64,000 bases of DNA, from positions 1,302,001 to 1,366,000 of the forward strand of contig NZ_FQWT01000001.1 of NCBI RefSeq assembly GCF_900129755.1, in the 5' to 3' direction. Below are positions 32,621 through 42,115 of the stretch, in pieces; positions within the stretch are counted from its first letter, which is position 1; each line of letters opens with the position of its first letter. Position numbers and translations under genes: made by a program. Below the pieces are notes generated by a model. That model was not told the origin of the DNA. It saw nothing but the letters and a program-made list of their open reading frames with translations, and made no database searches. Origin of the DNA: Chryseobacterium oranimense. Lineage in GTDB: Bacteria; Bacteroidota; Bacteroidia; Flavobacteriales; Weeksellaceae.

Positions 32621-32689
32621 CAAAAAAATTATCTACAAATTTATTGATTTTTATTTAAATAAACCTTATGGTATGATGCAGATACTTTT

Positions 32690-34684
32690 TTATGAATTAT
32701 GACGGAAGAAGCCGGATTGCTCAATCTTACTGTCATAAACCGTAAGCTCGGTAATAGGTGCAGATTCCACTTCTACGTTGTGTGAAGAGACTCCCCACGC
32801 TTTGAAATCATCGCTTCCGATGTACTTCACGAAGTTGTAGATATTAAGGGTAATCTTCTGTTTAACAGTTAAAAGTATATCGTTAATATATGTATTATCT
32901 ATAATTACATACTTCAGATCCGGTGGTATATTATGGGCTCTGAGAGACGGGTGGCTGCTTCTTGAAGGAATGGTTCCCTCTGCCATAAGATCTTTCAGCA
33001 CCATATTGAAATAGTCATTGATCCTACGGTCTACTTTAAATCCTAAAAGGAAATTGATTTTGTACACTGTGCCCGGCAGAATTTCATCTACTGTATACTT
33101 GAAAGTATATGGATCTTCCTGGTTAACAATGCTTAATATAAAATAATGATCTGCTCTTTTCGGCTGTTTCTTGATGATGGAATAGATAATTTTTGATTCT
33201 ACCTCATCATTTCTTTTGGCTCTGCTCAGATAAGCAAGATTGGTTGCATATTTCGGAATGCTTTCGTCCAGTTTCATATCTTTCAGAATGGAAACATATT
33301 TTTCTATTTTCACAAATTGAATAAATCTGGTTTTTATCAGTCTACCATTATACCATGCATACATAGAGATCCCGATAGAACCAGCAAGCACAACTGTAAT
33401 CCATCCGCCTTCCATGAATTTGATAATATTCGCACTGAAAAATCCTAATTCAATAGCCATATATACTAATGCGAAAAATACAATTAATACTTTGCTGACT
33501 CTGTGTTTCAATAGCCAGAAAACCAATAGAACGGTTGTCATCAGCATGGTTACTGTAATAGAAAGTCCGTAAGCGGCTTCCATTTTCCCTGATTCCCTGA
33601 AGTGAAGCACAACAATGATACAAAGAATAAGAAGTCCCCAGTTGATTCTTGGAATGTACATTTGCCCTTTAACCCCGGAAGGATAATCAATTTTCTGATT
33701 TGGCCATAAATTAAGGGACATTGCTTCGGAGAAAATGGTGAATGAACCTGTAATCAAGGCCTGGCTTGCAATAATTGCAGCTGCAGTAGCTAAAATTACT
33801 CCCGGTACGATCATCCACTCTTCCATAATTCCAAAAAATGGATTCACTACAGAAAAACCAGGTTTCCCATGGTTGGTTAAAAGCCAGGCTCCCTGTCCCA
33901 GGTAGTTTAAAATAAGCATGATTTTAACGAATCCCCAGCTTACTCTTATATTTTTGGCACCACAATGCCCTAAGTCTGAATAAAGGGCTTCTGCTCCCGT
34001 TGTACAAAGGAAAACAGCACCAAGTATAACAATTGCACTTGGAGAGTTCACAATAAGCTTGTAGGCATAGTAAGGATTGAAAGATCTCAAAATTTCAAGA
34101 TTTTCACTTAAATGCATCATTCCCAAACCACCTAAAACTAAAAACCATACCACCATTACGGGTCCGAAAAACTTCCCGATGAAACTGGTTCCGAATTGCT
34201 GTACCACAAAAATAACAATCAGAATTCCAATGGTAATAGGCACTACAGGTGTGTGAGGGTTATATATCTCAAGACCTTCAATAGCCGACATTACGGTAAG
34301 CGATGGCGTAATTACCCCGTCTGCAATAAGTGCGGCAGCCCCAATGATAGCAATAAGATACAGCCATCCTTTTTTAAGGTTTTTGACCAGCGAGAATAAA
34401 GCTAAAATACCTCCTTCCCCTTTGTTATCTGCTCTTAAAGCAATGATCACATATTTTATGGTAGTCTGAAGGGTAAGAGTCCAGATAATGCAGGATAAAG
34501 CTCCTTCAATATACTCGTTAAAGGGCATATTACTGCCTGCATCTTTTGCATTCACAATCGCTTTCATTACGTAAAGCGGTGATGTTCCGATATCCCCGAA
34601 CACAATTCCTAGAGAGACTAAAACTCCAATAAAAGAAAGTTTTTTTATATCAAAATGATAACCATCTTCAGTAACGTCTGCCAT
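32690..34684 (-). CDS. kup: KUP-family potassium uptake permease
   Basis: 664 residues with about 12 membrane helices in the first 430 and a cytosolic C-terminal domain. The KUP signature GVLVSLGIVFGDIGTSPLYVMKA opens the protein; ADGVITPSLTVMSAIEGL and GTTGAEALYSDLGHCG follow. It is a proton/K+ symporter of the inner membrane. A TAAATTTG box (minus, 34717-34710) is 25 bases upstream. It stands alone between terminator-like sequences. Confidence 0.95.
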   Translation of the reverse strand: MADVTEDGYHFDIKKLSFIGVLVSLGIVFGDIGTSPLYVMKAIVNAKDAGSNMPFNEYIEGALSCIIWTLTLQTTIKYVIIALRADNKGEGGILALFSLVKNLKKGWLYLIAIIGAAALIADGVITPSLTVMSAIEGLEIYNPHTPVVPITIGILIVIFVVQQFGTSFIGKFFGPVMVVWFLVLGGLGMMHLSENLEILRSFNPYYAYKLIVNSPSAIVILGAVFLCTTGAEALYSDLGHCGAKNIRVSWGFVKIMLILNYLGQGAWLLTNHGKPGFSVVNPFFGIMEEWMIVPGVILATAAAIIASQALITGSFTIFSEAMSLNLWPNQKIDYPSGVKGQMYIPRINWGLLILCIIVVLHFRESGKMEAAYGLSITVTMLMTTVLLVFWLLKHRVSKVLIVFFALVYMAIELGFFSANIIKFMEGGWITVVLAGSIGISMYAWYNGRLIKTRFIQFVKIEKYVSILKDMKLDESIPKYATNLAYLSRAKRNDEVESKIIYSIIKKQPKRADHYFILSIVNQEDPYTFKYTVDEILPGTVYKINFLLGFKVDRRINDYFNMVLKDLMAEGTIPSRSSHPSLRAHNIPPDLKYVIIDNTYINDILLTVKQKITLNIYNFVKYIGSDDFKAWGVSSHNVEVESAPITELTVYDSKIEQSGFFRHNS

Positions 34685-34765
34685 GTCAGCTTATTTTATT
34701 TTAAACGCGCAAATTTATACTAATTTTATGACGTCAAAAACTATTCTTCATGAATATAATAAATG

Positions 34766-34790
34766 AAAAAACTTCCTTTCGGAAGTTTTT
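34766..34790 (-). terminator. Terminator after pdhB
   Basis: AAAAAACTTCC (34766-34776), loop TTTC and GGAAGTTTTT (34781-34790). The symmetric A/T flanks make it work on either strand; it is 11 bases past the pdhB stop. Confidence 0.8.
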
Positions 34791-34801
34791 CTCTATAATA
34801 G

Positions 34802-35782
34802 TTATTTTACGTACATCGCTTTTTTGATTTCCTCTTTCACTTTCTCAAGCTTAGGGAACCATTCTGCAAATAATGCAGCTGAGTATGGTGCAGGCGCATC
34901 AGGAGTCGTAATTCTCTTGATTGGTGCATCCAGATAATCAAATGCTTTTTGCTGTACCATATAAGTAATTTCGGAAGATACGGAACCAAACGGCCACGCT
35001 TCTTCAAGGATTACCAGTCTGTTTGTTTTTTTAACAGAAGCTAAAACGGTATCAAAATCAAGAGGACGAACGGTTCTAAGATCGATTACTTCTACAGAGA
35101 TTCCTTCTTTAGCCATATCTTCAGCAGCCTGAATAGCCAGCTTCATGATTTTACCGAAAGAAACCAAAGTAACGTCTGTACCTTCTCTCTTAATATCTGC
35201 TTTACCTATTGGAAGGTAATATTCTTCTTCAGGAATTTCCATTTTATCACCATACATCTGCTCAGATTCCATGAAAATAACCGGATCATTATCCTGGATT
35301 GCTGTTTTCAATAATCCTTTTGCATCATATGGATTGGAAGGAACTACAACTTTTAAGCCCGGACAGTTGGCAAACCATCCTTCAAAAGCCTGGGAGTGCG
35401 TTGCTCCCAACTGGCCTGCAGAAGCTGTAGGACCACGGAAAACGATCGGGCAGTTCCACTGTCCACCACTCATCTGACGTATTTTTGCTGCGTTGTTGAT
35501 AATCTGATCAATTCCTACCAAAGAGAAATTGAATGTCATAAATTCTACGATAGGCCTGTTACCGTTCATTGCCGCACCTACAGAGATTCCAGTGAAACCA
35601 AGTTCAGCAATGGGTGTATCGATTATTCTTTTAGGACCAAATTCATCCAGCATTCCTTTAGAGGCTTTGTATGCACCGTTATATTCTGCAACTTCCTCCC
35701 CCATCAGGTAGATAGATTCGTCTTTACGCATTTCCTCGCTCATTGCCTGTGCAATTACCTCACGAAAAGTATATTCTGCCAT
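34802..35782 (-). CDS. pdhB: Pyruvate dehydrogenase E1 component, beta subunit
   Basis: 326 residues, the transketolase-like C-terminal half of E1. Motifs: MSEEMRKDESIYLMGEEVAEYNGAY for thiamine diphosphate, TPIAELGFTGISVGAAMNG, and EFMTFNFSLVGIDQIINNAAK. With E1 alpha it decarboxylates pyruvate and passes acetyl to lipoate of E2. E1 alpha is not in this window, so the subunits are not clustered here. A branched-chain 2-oxoacid dehydrogenase beta subunit is a less likely alternative. TATTTTTG (minus, 35813-35806) is its -7 box. Confidence 0.9.
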   Translation of the reverse strand: MAEYTFREVIAQAMSEEMRKDESIYLMGEEVAEYNGAYKASKGMLDEFGPKRIIDTPIAELGFTGISVGAAMNGNRPIVEFMTFNFSLVGIDQIINNAAKIRQMSGGQWNCPIVFRGPTASAGQLGATHSQAFEGWFANCPGLKVVVPSNPYDAKGLLKTAIQDNDPVIFMESEQMYGDKMEIPEEEYYLPIGKADIKREGTDVTLVSFGKIMKLAIQAAEDMAKEGISVEVIDLRTVRPLDFDTVLASVKKTNRLVILEEAWPFGSVSSEITYMVQQKAFDYLDAPIKRITTPDAPAPYSAALFAEWFPKLEKVKEEIKKAMYVK

Positions 35783-36003
35783 ATTTTCTTGAAAAATTTA
35801 GACTACAAAAATAGTGTTTTTTTATTATACACATAACAAAAAAGCGATCTCATTGAATGAGGAACCTTAATTAATTTAACTGAAAAGGTTTTTCTTCTGC
35901 CGATCCATTTGTTTATACCTTTTCTATGGCTGAATATTATTTTAAAAAACAAAAACGATATTTCATTGCTGAAATACCGCTTTACAATTTTATTTAAACT
36001 TAA

Positions 36004-36423
36004 CTAGTTTACTTTGTCCCAGATCTGGGTTCTTCCCAATATAGAAACTCCCATATATCCTCTTACATTCAGCTTGTCACCGCTTTTTGTAATGGTACAT
36101 TTGTAGGTTTTACCTGTTTTAGGATCTGTAATGGTTCCCCCGGTAAATTCGTCACCATCTTTTTTAAGTCCTCTGATAATCTCCATTCCTAATATTGGCT
36201 TTCCTTTTCTGTCGTCCTTACAACCTGTACAGTTGGGATCCGCCGGCTTTATAAGCAACTGGGAAACTTTTCCGTAATATTTTCCGTCGGACTTTTTATA
36301 GATCTCAACGATAGATTTTGCCTGCTTGGTTTCATCATCTATAGTCTTCCACTTGCCTTCAATCTGTGCAAACGATAATACGCCAAACAGAGAGAGCACG
36401 AATGTTAATAATACTTTTTTCAT
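36004..36423 (-). CDS. DUF2147-family secreted protein
   Basis: 139 residues with signal peptide KKVLLTFVLSLFGVLSFAQ. The DUF2147 domain is plain: IEGKWKTIDDETKQAKSIVEIYKKSDGKYYGKV, a disulphide-like CTGC, ILGMEIIRGLKKDGDEFTGGTITDPKTGKTY, and YMGVSILGRTQIW. The family is a lipocalin-like periplasmic barrel of unknown ligand. It is monocistronic, between gaps of about 150 and 220 bases. Confidence 0.92.
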   Translation of the reverse strand: MKKVLLTFVLSLFGVLSFAQIEGKWKTIDDETKQAKSIVEIYKKSDGKYYGKVSQLLIKPADPNCTGCKDDRKGKPILGMEIIRGLKKDGDEFTGGTITDPKTGKTYKCTITKSGDKLNVRGYMGVSILGRTQIWDKVN

Positions 36424-36576
36424 ATTTTTTATAGTTTTAATTCCAATAAAAGATTTCTGCTGTCTATTTACTGCTAAAAATATAAATTAATTTTAAACAA
36501 ACAAAAACTTTTATTATCCTTCGCATGGTATAACAACACTTATACCAAAATCAATGATTTAAACATTTACTAAACA

Positions 36577-38505
36577 TCAGTTAAGCTTCCTGTTGATTAC
36601 CCTGTCCATATAATCCTGGTACCATGCCTTTGCCGTCTGCATTTCCTTGTCTGTTTCCGGAGTTTTTACCTTCCCCATCAGATTGTTGGTAAACCCAAGG
36701 TCATTCTTTTCATACATTCCTGTGATTTCCTTACCATCGAAACGGTACATATGGTTCCCAATGATAAACTGCTCTGTGCTGCCATCGGAATTAACAATAA
36801 TAGAAGGATATTGTTTATCGCTTACCAGACTTCTCCCCCAGCTTCTGATCCTCTTATTATATCCGATAAGGTCTGCCAGTGTAGGATAAATATCTATCTG
36901 CTGGGCTACTTCTGGGTTTACACCTTTAAGGTTGTATTGCGGATTTGGAGAATAAAATATCAATGGAACTGCAAAACGGTTCATGGCTTTTTCGTATTCA
37001 CCGTAAGCGATCTGGTTGGTGTGGTCGCCTGTGAAAACAAAGATGGTATTATTGAACCACGGTTCTTTTTTAGCAGTTTCAAAATATTTTTTGATGGCAT
37101 AATCCGTGTATTGGATCGGTTCATGCATTTCTATGGTTCCTTTTTTAAATTTACCCTTATATTTTTCAGGAATTTTGAACGGGTGATGTGATGAAGCCGT
37201 AAAAACCGTTGTCATAAAAGGCTGTGTTTTTCCCACGTTTTTTGCAAAATACTGAAGAAACGGTTCATCCCATATGGCCCACATTCCGTCGAAATCCTCA
37301 TCATGATTGTATTCGTTTTTCCCGAAATAGTGCTTAAAGCCTAAAATATTTCCAAATCCGAGGAATCCCATGGAACCATTCGGCGCGCCATGATAAAAAG
37401 AGGTGTCATAACCCAGGTCGTTACACACCGAAACAATAGACTGGATTTTCTGATTGGAATACGGAGAGCTGGTAAAAGCATCCGTAAGGCTCGGAATTCC
37501 TGCCAAAACACTGCTCATCCCATGGATAGACTGCCTCCCATTGGCAAATGTATTGGGAAAGATCAGACTCTGGCTGGCAAGACTGTCTATAAATGGGGTA
37601 TAAGAAACATAGCCGTTTATATTTTTATATTTATTAAAAGCACCTGAATATTCCCTGCCAAAAGATTCAACGATAAAAATGACAATATTGGGGCGGTTTT
37701 CCACTTTCCTGTCGTATATTTTATAAGGCTGAACATTCTCAGTAATATATTTTTCGTCTACAAAATGAACTTCTTTAAAATTATTGGTCCCCAAAGTCCT
37801 GAAAAAAGAGAAAGTACTGTTCAGTACAATATTCCCCTGAAGCGGATTAACTACAAAACGGTTGGCGTCCACCAAATTTATGGGTCTTGTACTGTGTTTG
37901 AAGTCACCACGGATTCCCCCGACAACAAGGACGGCCGTCCCGCAGAGAACAAGTATAGACCAGATAAAGTATGGAATAAGTTTTACCGGTTTCTGTTCCG
38001 TAATTTTCACTTTTTTGTACAGGAAAACCCAAAGAGCCATTAAAACAACGAACCATATAAGCACAAAAGGATGTTGCCCAATGGAAACTGTAAACACTTT
38101 AAAAATATTGGATTCATGCTTGGCAACCTGCAATGCGGTAGAGGTCAGCCTTGCCTGGGCAAATTTATAGTAAACAAAATCACCGAAATTCATAGCATAG
38201 GCAATACCGTTGGTGATGAAATACAGCCAGAACAAAACGGTCTGGTAGCCTTTCTTTGTATTGATCACAACCGGGACAAGGCTTAACAAAATGAACAGGG
38301 CATTAACATATAAGATTGCCGTGGTATCAAAGGCTGTTCCATGAAATGCCAGGCTGAAATAATCTGAAACGGAATCCACTTTGATGAGTTCTTTATTGAA
38401 ATACCAAAACAAAAGGCGGGCAATCTGATAAAAAACATATGCTAAAAAAATCCGGTAAAAAAGGACCAGAACTTCTTGTTTTCTAAATTCTTTAAAAAAT
38501 TTCAT
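36577..38505 (-). CDS. LTA synthase-like sulfatase-fold membrane enzyme
   Basis: 642 residues: five membrane helices in the first 230, then a periplasmic sulfatase/alkaline-phosphatase domain. Metal and nucleophile motifs are NIVIFIVESFGREYSGAF, FANGRQSIHGMSSV (Thr/Ser nucleophile region), and VFTGDHTNQ. This is the MdoB/LtaS group, which transfers phosphoglycerol or phosphoethanolamine to envelope polymers or lipid A. Bacteroidota lack lipoteichoic acid, so the acceptor differs. A minus-strand TAAATTTG (38517-38510) is four bases before the ATG. Confidence 0.85.
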   Translation of the reverse strand: MKFFKEFRKQEVLVLFYRIFLAYVFYQIARLLFWYFNKELIKVDSVSDYFSLAFHGTAFDTTAILYVNALFILLSLVPVVINTKKGYQTVLFWLYFITNGIAYAMNFGDFVYYKFAQARLTSTALQVAKHESNIFKVFTVSIGQHPFVLIWFVVLMALWVFLYKKVKITEQKPVKLIPYFIWSILVLCGTAVLVVGGIRGDFKHSTRPINLVDANRFVVNPLQGNIVLNSTFSFFRTLGTNNFKEVHFVDEKYITENVQPYKIYDRKVENRPNIVIFIVESFGREYSGAFNKYKNINGYVSYTPFIDSLASQSLIFPNTFANGRQSIHGMSSVLAGIPSLTDAFTSSPYSNQKIQSIVSVCNDLGYDTSFYHGAPNGSMGFLGFGNILGFKHYFGKNEYNHDEDFDGMWAIWDEPFLQYFAKNVGKTQPFMTTVFTASSHHPFKIPEKYKGKFKKGTIEMHEPIQYTDYAIKKYFETAKKEPWFNNTIFVFTGDHTNQIAYGEYEKAMNRFAVPLIFYSPNPQYNLKGVNPEVAQQIDIYPTLADLIGYNKRIRSWGRSLVSDKQYPSIIVNSDGSTEQFIIGNHMYRFDGKEITGMYEKNDLGFTNNLMGKVKTPETDKEMQTAKAWYQDYMDRVINRKLN

Positions 38506-38594
38506 TCGGCAAATTTACATCAAAATCGTATTAATGTATTTTTTCCTTCATAATATTTCAGGTTAAAATTCTGAAAAACCCTACTTTTGCTGGT

Positions 38595-39308
38595 ATGAAT
38601 TTCATGAAAAACAATCTTGCCAATCTGCTGACGCTTGCCAATTTATTTGCAGGCTGCGTAGGAGCAATCCATCTTATCCTGGGAGATTATCAGACTACGG
38701 CAATCTGCCTTATCCTCTCCTCTGTTTTTGATTTTTTTGACGGGTTTGTAGCCAGGGCTTTAAAGTCGAATTCCAATCTGGGGCTTCAGCTGGACTCCCT
38801 TGCGGACATGGTAAGTTTTGGGTTGATCCCGGGGCTTACAATGTACAAAGCACTGGAGCCGTTCGGAAATGAAATTCTGGGAATGCATCTTCCTTTTGCC
38901 ATCAGCTACCTCGGTATTTTTGTGACGGTTTTTTCATGCCTCAGACTGGCTATCTTTAACCTGGATGAAGAGCAGCGTTATTATTTCAAAGGGCTGAATA
39001 CACCTACCAATACCGTTTTGCTGTTTGGATTGTATTATGCCTTTAAAGAAACAGGAACATTTGCATTTTTATTTGAAAATTCATTGTTTCTCATCTTACT
39101 GACCGCTATCACTTCATGGCTTCTGATCAGCCCTATCAAAATGATGGCAATGAAATTCAAATCCAAAAAACTTCAGGATAATTATCCGAAAATTATTTTA
39201 TTAGGCGGTGGAATTGCTATTCTGATCCTGTTTCAGATCGTTGGCATTCCGATGCTTGTTATTTATTATATCATCGTGTCGCTGGTTTTTCAGAAACAGC
39301 TGGGTTAG
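38595..39308 (+). CDS. pssA: CDP-diacylglycerol-serine O-phosphatidyltransferase
   Basis: 237 residues (234 from the second ATG at 38604) with about seven membrane helices. The CDP-alcohol phosphotransferase signature is DFFDGFVARALKSNSNLGLQLDSLAD, giving the D-x2-DG-x2-AR-x8-G-x3-D-x3-D motif. It makes phosphatidylserine, the precursor of phosphatidylethanolamine. A perfect TACTTTTG -7 box (38582-38589) lies five bases before the first ATG; the second ATG may be the real start. Confidence 0.9.
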   Translation: MNFMKNNLANLLTLANLFAGCVGAIHLILGDYQTTAICLILSSVFDFFDGFVARALKSNSNLGLQLDSLADMVSFGLIPGLTMYKALEPFGNEILGMHLPFAISYLGIFVTVFSCLRLAIFNLDEEQRYYFKGLNTPTNTVLLFGLYYAFKETGTFAFLFENSLFLILLTAITSWLLISPIKMMAMKFKSKKLQDNYPKIILLGGGIAILILFQIVGIPMLVIYYIIVSLVFQKQLG

Positions 39309-39394
39309 ATTTCAGATGCCAGACATCAGACTTTAAAACTTAGAAATCAGCACATTTTCAAATTAACACATTATCAAATTTTCAAATTAAAAAA

Positions 39395-40159
39395 ATGAAT
39401 TTAAAGCTCCATAAACCCCTTTGCATTTTTGATCTTGAAACTACAGGAACGAACATCGGAAAGGACAGAATTGTAGAGATCTGTATTTTAAAAGTAAATC
39501 CGGACGCCTCCAGAGAAAGCAAAACCTGGCGTGTGAACCCGGAAATGCCTATTCCACAGGAATGCAGCGAAATCCACGGAATTTATGATGAAGATGTAAA
39601 GGATGCTCCGACATTCAGGGAAATTGCACCTAAAATTATGGAAATGCTTTCAGGAAGTGATCTGGGAGGATTCAATTCCAACAGATTCGATGTTCCGCTT
39701 TTGGCAGAAGAGCTTTTAAGAGTGGAAATGGATTTTGATCTGAGCAAATTCAAACTGGTGGATGCACAGACTATTTTCCATAAAAAGGAACCCAGAAACT
39801 TAGGGGCTGCCTATCAGTTTTATTGTGGAAAAATTCTGGAAAACGCTCACTCTGCCGAAGCTGATGTGATGGCTACCTTCGAGGTGCTGGATGCGCAGGT
39901 TGGAAAATATGATGATATTCCCAATGAGATCGCTCCTTTAAGTGAATTCAGTTTTCATAATAAAAATGCTGATCTTGCAGGATTTATCGGATATAACGAT
40001 AAGTCGGAGGCTGTTTTCAATTTTGGAAAGTATAAAGGACAGGTTGTAAAAGCTGTTTTCCAGAAGGATCTGGGATATTACGGATGGCTTCAGAATGCAG
40101 ATTTCCCGTTATATACCAAGAAAATTTTTACAAAAATCCAACTTTCAAGTAAATTCTAG
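39395..40159 (+). CDS. DnaQ-like 3'-5' exonuclease
   Basis: 254 residues. Exo I FDLETTGTNIGKD (Asp, Glu), Exo II SDLGGFNSNRFDVPLLAEEL and Exo III HSAEADVMATFEVL give a DEDDh exonuclease of the Pol III epsilon type. A C-terminal extension (VFNFGKYKGQVVKAVFQKDLGYYGWLQ, about residues 205-235) matches the small DUF3820-like domain often fused to such enzymes. Probably proofreading or repair rather than the replicative epsilon. It is followed by a DUF2007 gene after 3 bases. Confidence 0.88.
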   Translation: MNLKLHKPLCIFDLETTGTNIGKDRIVEICILKVNPDASRESKTWRVNPEMPIPQECSEIHGIYDEDVKDAPTFREIAPKIMEMLSGSDLGGFNSNRFDVPLLAEELLRVEMDFDLSKFKLVDAQTIFHKKEPRNLGAAYQFYCGKILENAHSAEADVMATFEVLDAQVGKYDDIPNEIAPLSEFSFHNKNADLAGFIGYNDKSEAVFNFGKYKGQVVKAVFQKDLGYYGWLQNADFPLYTKKIFTKIQLSSKF

Positions 40160-40162
40160 AAC

Positions 40163-40561
40163 ATGTCGAATCTGGTCCGCTTTAAATTTTATGAATCAGC
40201 TCTTGAGGCCAACAGGGATAAGCAAATCCTTGCTGAAAACGGAGTGAACAGCTTTATTGCCAACGAACAGCTGATTCAGTCGGACTGGCTGCTTTCTCAG
40301 GCTGTTGGCGGCATTCAGCTTCAGGTTTTTGAAGACGATCTGGAAAAGGCAAAAGAGATTCTGAAGAACTATAATGATAATGAAGCCTATTCTCTGGAAG
40401 TGGAACATACCATCACTAATCCTGAATTTGACTTTGTATGTCCGAAATGTGGTTCCAATCATATTTACAGGGATGACAGTGCCACAAGTTTCTTTGGTAT
40501 TTCTTTCCTGACGAGCCATCAATTCAAATGTTATTATTGCGGAAATGAATTTATTCATTAG
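40163..40561 (+). CDS. DUF2007-domain protein with zinc ribbon
   Basis: 132 residues: an N-terminal DUF2007 ferredoxin-like domain (VRFKFYESALEANRDKQILAENGVNSFIANEQ, AVGGIQLQVFEDDLEKAKEIL) and a C-terminal ribbon with CPKCG and CYYCG. DUF2007 is named a putative signal-transducing domain, but its role is not settled. Coupled by position with the exonuclease upstream. Confidence 0.85.
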   Translation: MSNLVRFKFYESALEANRDKQILAENGVNSFIANEQLIQSDWLLSQAVGGIQLQVFEDDLEKAKEILKNYNDNEAYSLEVEHTITNPEFDFVCPKCGSNHIYRDDSATSFFGISFLTSHQFKCYYCGNEFIH

Positions 40562-40597
40562 CTAAATTCATAATTCAAGAATAGTAAATAGTATAAA

Positions 40598-40632
40598 AGA
40601 TTGCTTCGTCATTACATTCCTCGCAATGACGG
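40598..40632. repeat. Short palindromic repeat, probably dispersed
   Basis: ATTGCTTCGTCATT, six bases, CTCGCAATGACGG: a compact imperfect hairpin of a form found scattered in many bacterial genomes. It lies in the gap before the FAH gene. Copy number in this genome was not checked; only one copy was noticed in the window. Confidence 0.4.
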
Positions 40633-40660
40633 ACTCATAAAACATAAATAATTAAGCATT

Positions 40661-41266
40661 ATGAAAATCATCTGCATAGGAAGAAACTACAGCGAACATG
40701 CAAAAGAATTGGGAAATGAAATTCCTGAAAAACCGGTTATTTTTATGAAACCCGACACAGCGGTCTTAAAGGGAAATGATTTTTATATCCCTGAATTCTC
40801 CAATGATATTCATTATGAGCTGGAAGTGGTTTTGAAAATTTCAAAAGGAGGAAAATACATCCGGAAAGAAGCGGCCAGCAAACATTATGAAGAAATCAGC
40901 CTTGGAATAGATTTTACAGCAAGGGATCTTCAGAGCGAGCTTAAATCCAAAGGTCTTCCGTGGGAACTGGCTAAAGGATTTGACGGTTCTGCTGTGGTAG
41001 GAAACTTCTTCAGAAAAGAGGATTTTGATCTTCAGGGACTGGAGTTCTCTTTATTGAAAAATAAGGAAGAGGTGCAGAATGGTAATACAAAAGACATGAT
41101 CTTCAGTTTTGATGATATCATTGCTTTCGCTTCACAATATTTTACACTGAGGGTGGGTGATCTTATTTTTACCGGAACCCCAAAAGGAGTTGGAAAGGTT
41201 GATGAAAATGATATTCTTGAAGCTTATCTGAAAGATGATAAAATTCTTGATATTCGAATATTATAA
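40661..41266 (+). CDS. Fumarylacetoacetate hydrolase-family protein
   Basis: 201 residues with the FAH fold: KIICIGRNYSEHAKELG, PVIFMKPDTAVLKG, the metal-binding HYELEVVLKIS and a FTARDLQSELKSKGLPWELAKGFDGSA core, then GDLIFTGTPKGVGKV. Such enzymes hydrolyse or decarboxylate diketo acids; the short single-domain type resembles acylpyruvases and 2-hydroxyhepta-2,4-diene-1,7-dioate isomerases. Substrate not determined. Confidence 0.9.
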   Translation: MKIICIGRNYSEHAKELGNEIPEKPVIFMKPDTAVLKGNDFYIPEFSNDIHYELEVVLKISKGGKYIRKEAASKHYEEISLGIDFTARDLQSELKSKGLPWELAKGFDGSAVVGNFFRKEDFDLQGLEFSLLKNKEEVQNGNTKDMIFSFDDIIAFASQYFTLRVGDLIFTGTPKGVGKVDENDILEAYLKDDKILDIRIL

Positions 41267-41324
41267 GTATTTAACATAAAAATCCGGCAATTTTTCTTAT
41301 CTTTAGAATACAAAATTAAAGGTC

Positions 41325-41762
41325 ATGATAAATATTGTACTACCCGTAGATTTTGGGGACAAAACAGAACAGCTTGTAGACGGAGCCGTAAAATTTGCAA
41401 AACAGTTGAACGGCAGAATTTTTCTGATTCACGTAGCGCCTTCAGATATAGGTTTTGCTATCGGTGATATGGGATATCAATATTTTCCTGAAGTAGAAGC
41501 GAACGAGATCAGAGATGAGCTGATACAGCTGAATAAGATCGAGCAGAGAATCCTTGCCCATGATGTGGACTGTGAGCATCTCTTAAAACAGGGAATCGCC
41601 AAGGACACTATCCTGGAGTATGCAAAAGCTAAAAATGCAGATTATATCGTTATGGGATCACACGGAAGAAGCGGAATTTATGATGTTTTTGTAGGCAGCC
41701 TTACAAAAGGGCTTACGAAAGATTCTCATATTCCGGTACTGGTACTTCCCATCCACGACTAG
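41325..41762 (+). CDS. Universal stress protein
   Basis: 145 residues, one Usp domain: NIVLPVDFGDKTEQLVDGAVKFAK at the start and the ATP-binding motif VMGSHGRSGIYDVFVGSLTKGL (G-x2-G-x9-G-S/T) at the end. Cytosolic, likely ATP-binding, with roles in survival under stress. A TATCTTTA box precedes it and a strong terminator follows, so it is monocistronic. Confidence 0.93.
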   Translation: MINIVLPVDFGDKTEQLVDGAVKFAKQLNGRIFLIHVAPSDIGFAIGDMGYQYFPEVEANEIRDELIQLNKIEQRILAHDVDCEHLLKQGIAKDTILEYAKAKNADYIVMGSHGRSGIYDVFVGSLTKGLTKDSHIPVLVLPIHD

Positions 41763-41785
41763 AAAAGTAAATTTTAATCGTTAAT

Positions 41786-41822
41786 AAAAAAACCGATCAG
41801 ACTAATGTCCGATCGGTTTTTT
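41786..41822 (+). terminator. Terminator after the Usp gene
   Basis: AAAAAACCGATC, loop, GATCGGTTTTTT (41811-41822). Symmetric, so it can also end the minus-strand DUF6341-like transcript. Confidence 0.85.
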
Positions 41823-41839
41823 ACTATATAACCAATTAA

Positions 41840-42073
41840 TTAACCTTCTTTTTTATAGATCTTAGGATCGTAGTAAGGGTGCTTACCCTCAGTTGGAGAA
41901 TAATAGTCTTTGTCTTTATCACCACTTAGTTTTACCACCAATACATAGCACCAGTAAGTAAATAACGTACAGCAAACGATAAATAGAATCCAGTTTAGAA
42001 CATTTCCAAATGTATCAAAAAAACCAAATGTAAATTTGAAAACTTTACTTAAGAATAACCAGAAAGACGTCAT
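41840..42073 (-). CDS. Small membrane protein, DUF6341-like
   Basis: 77 residues with one long hydrophobic region (FGNVLNWILFIVCCTLFTYWCYVLVVKL) and a polar tail DYYSPTEGKHPYYDPKIYKKEG. It resembles a short flavobacterial membrane protein family, DUF6341, that often sits next to DUF6427 genes, as here. Function unknown. It is divergent from the DUF6427 gene, and their -7 boxes are two bases apart. Confidence 0.65.
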   Translation of the reverse strand: MTSFWLFLSKVFKFTFGFFDTFGNVLNWILFIVCCTLFTYWCYVLVVKLSGDKDKDYYSPTEGKHPYYDPKIYKKEG

Positions 42074-42091
42074 TATTTTCCTTTTTTAAAT

Positions 42092-42109
42092 TAACTTTGT
42101 ACAAATTTA
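42092..42109. promoter_or_regulatory. Overlapping divergent promoters
   Basis: A plus-strand TAACTTTG (42092-42099) and a minus-strand TAAATTTG (42109-42102) stand two bases apart in a 42-base gap. They would start transcription of the DUF6427 and DUF6341-like genes in opposite directions and probably compete. Confidence 0.6.
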
Positions 42110-42115
42110 TAAAAA

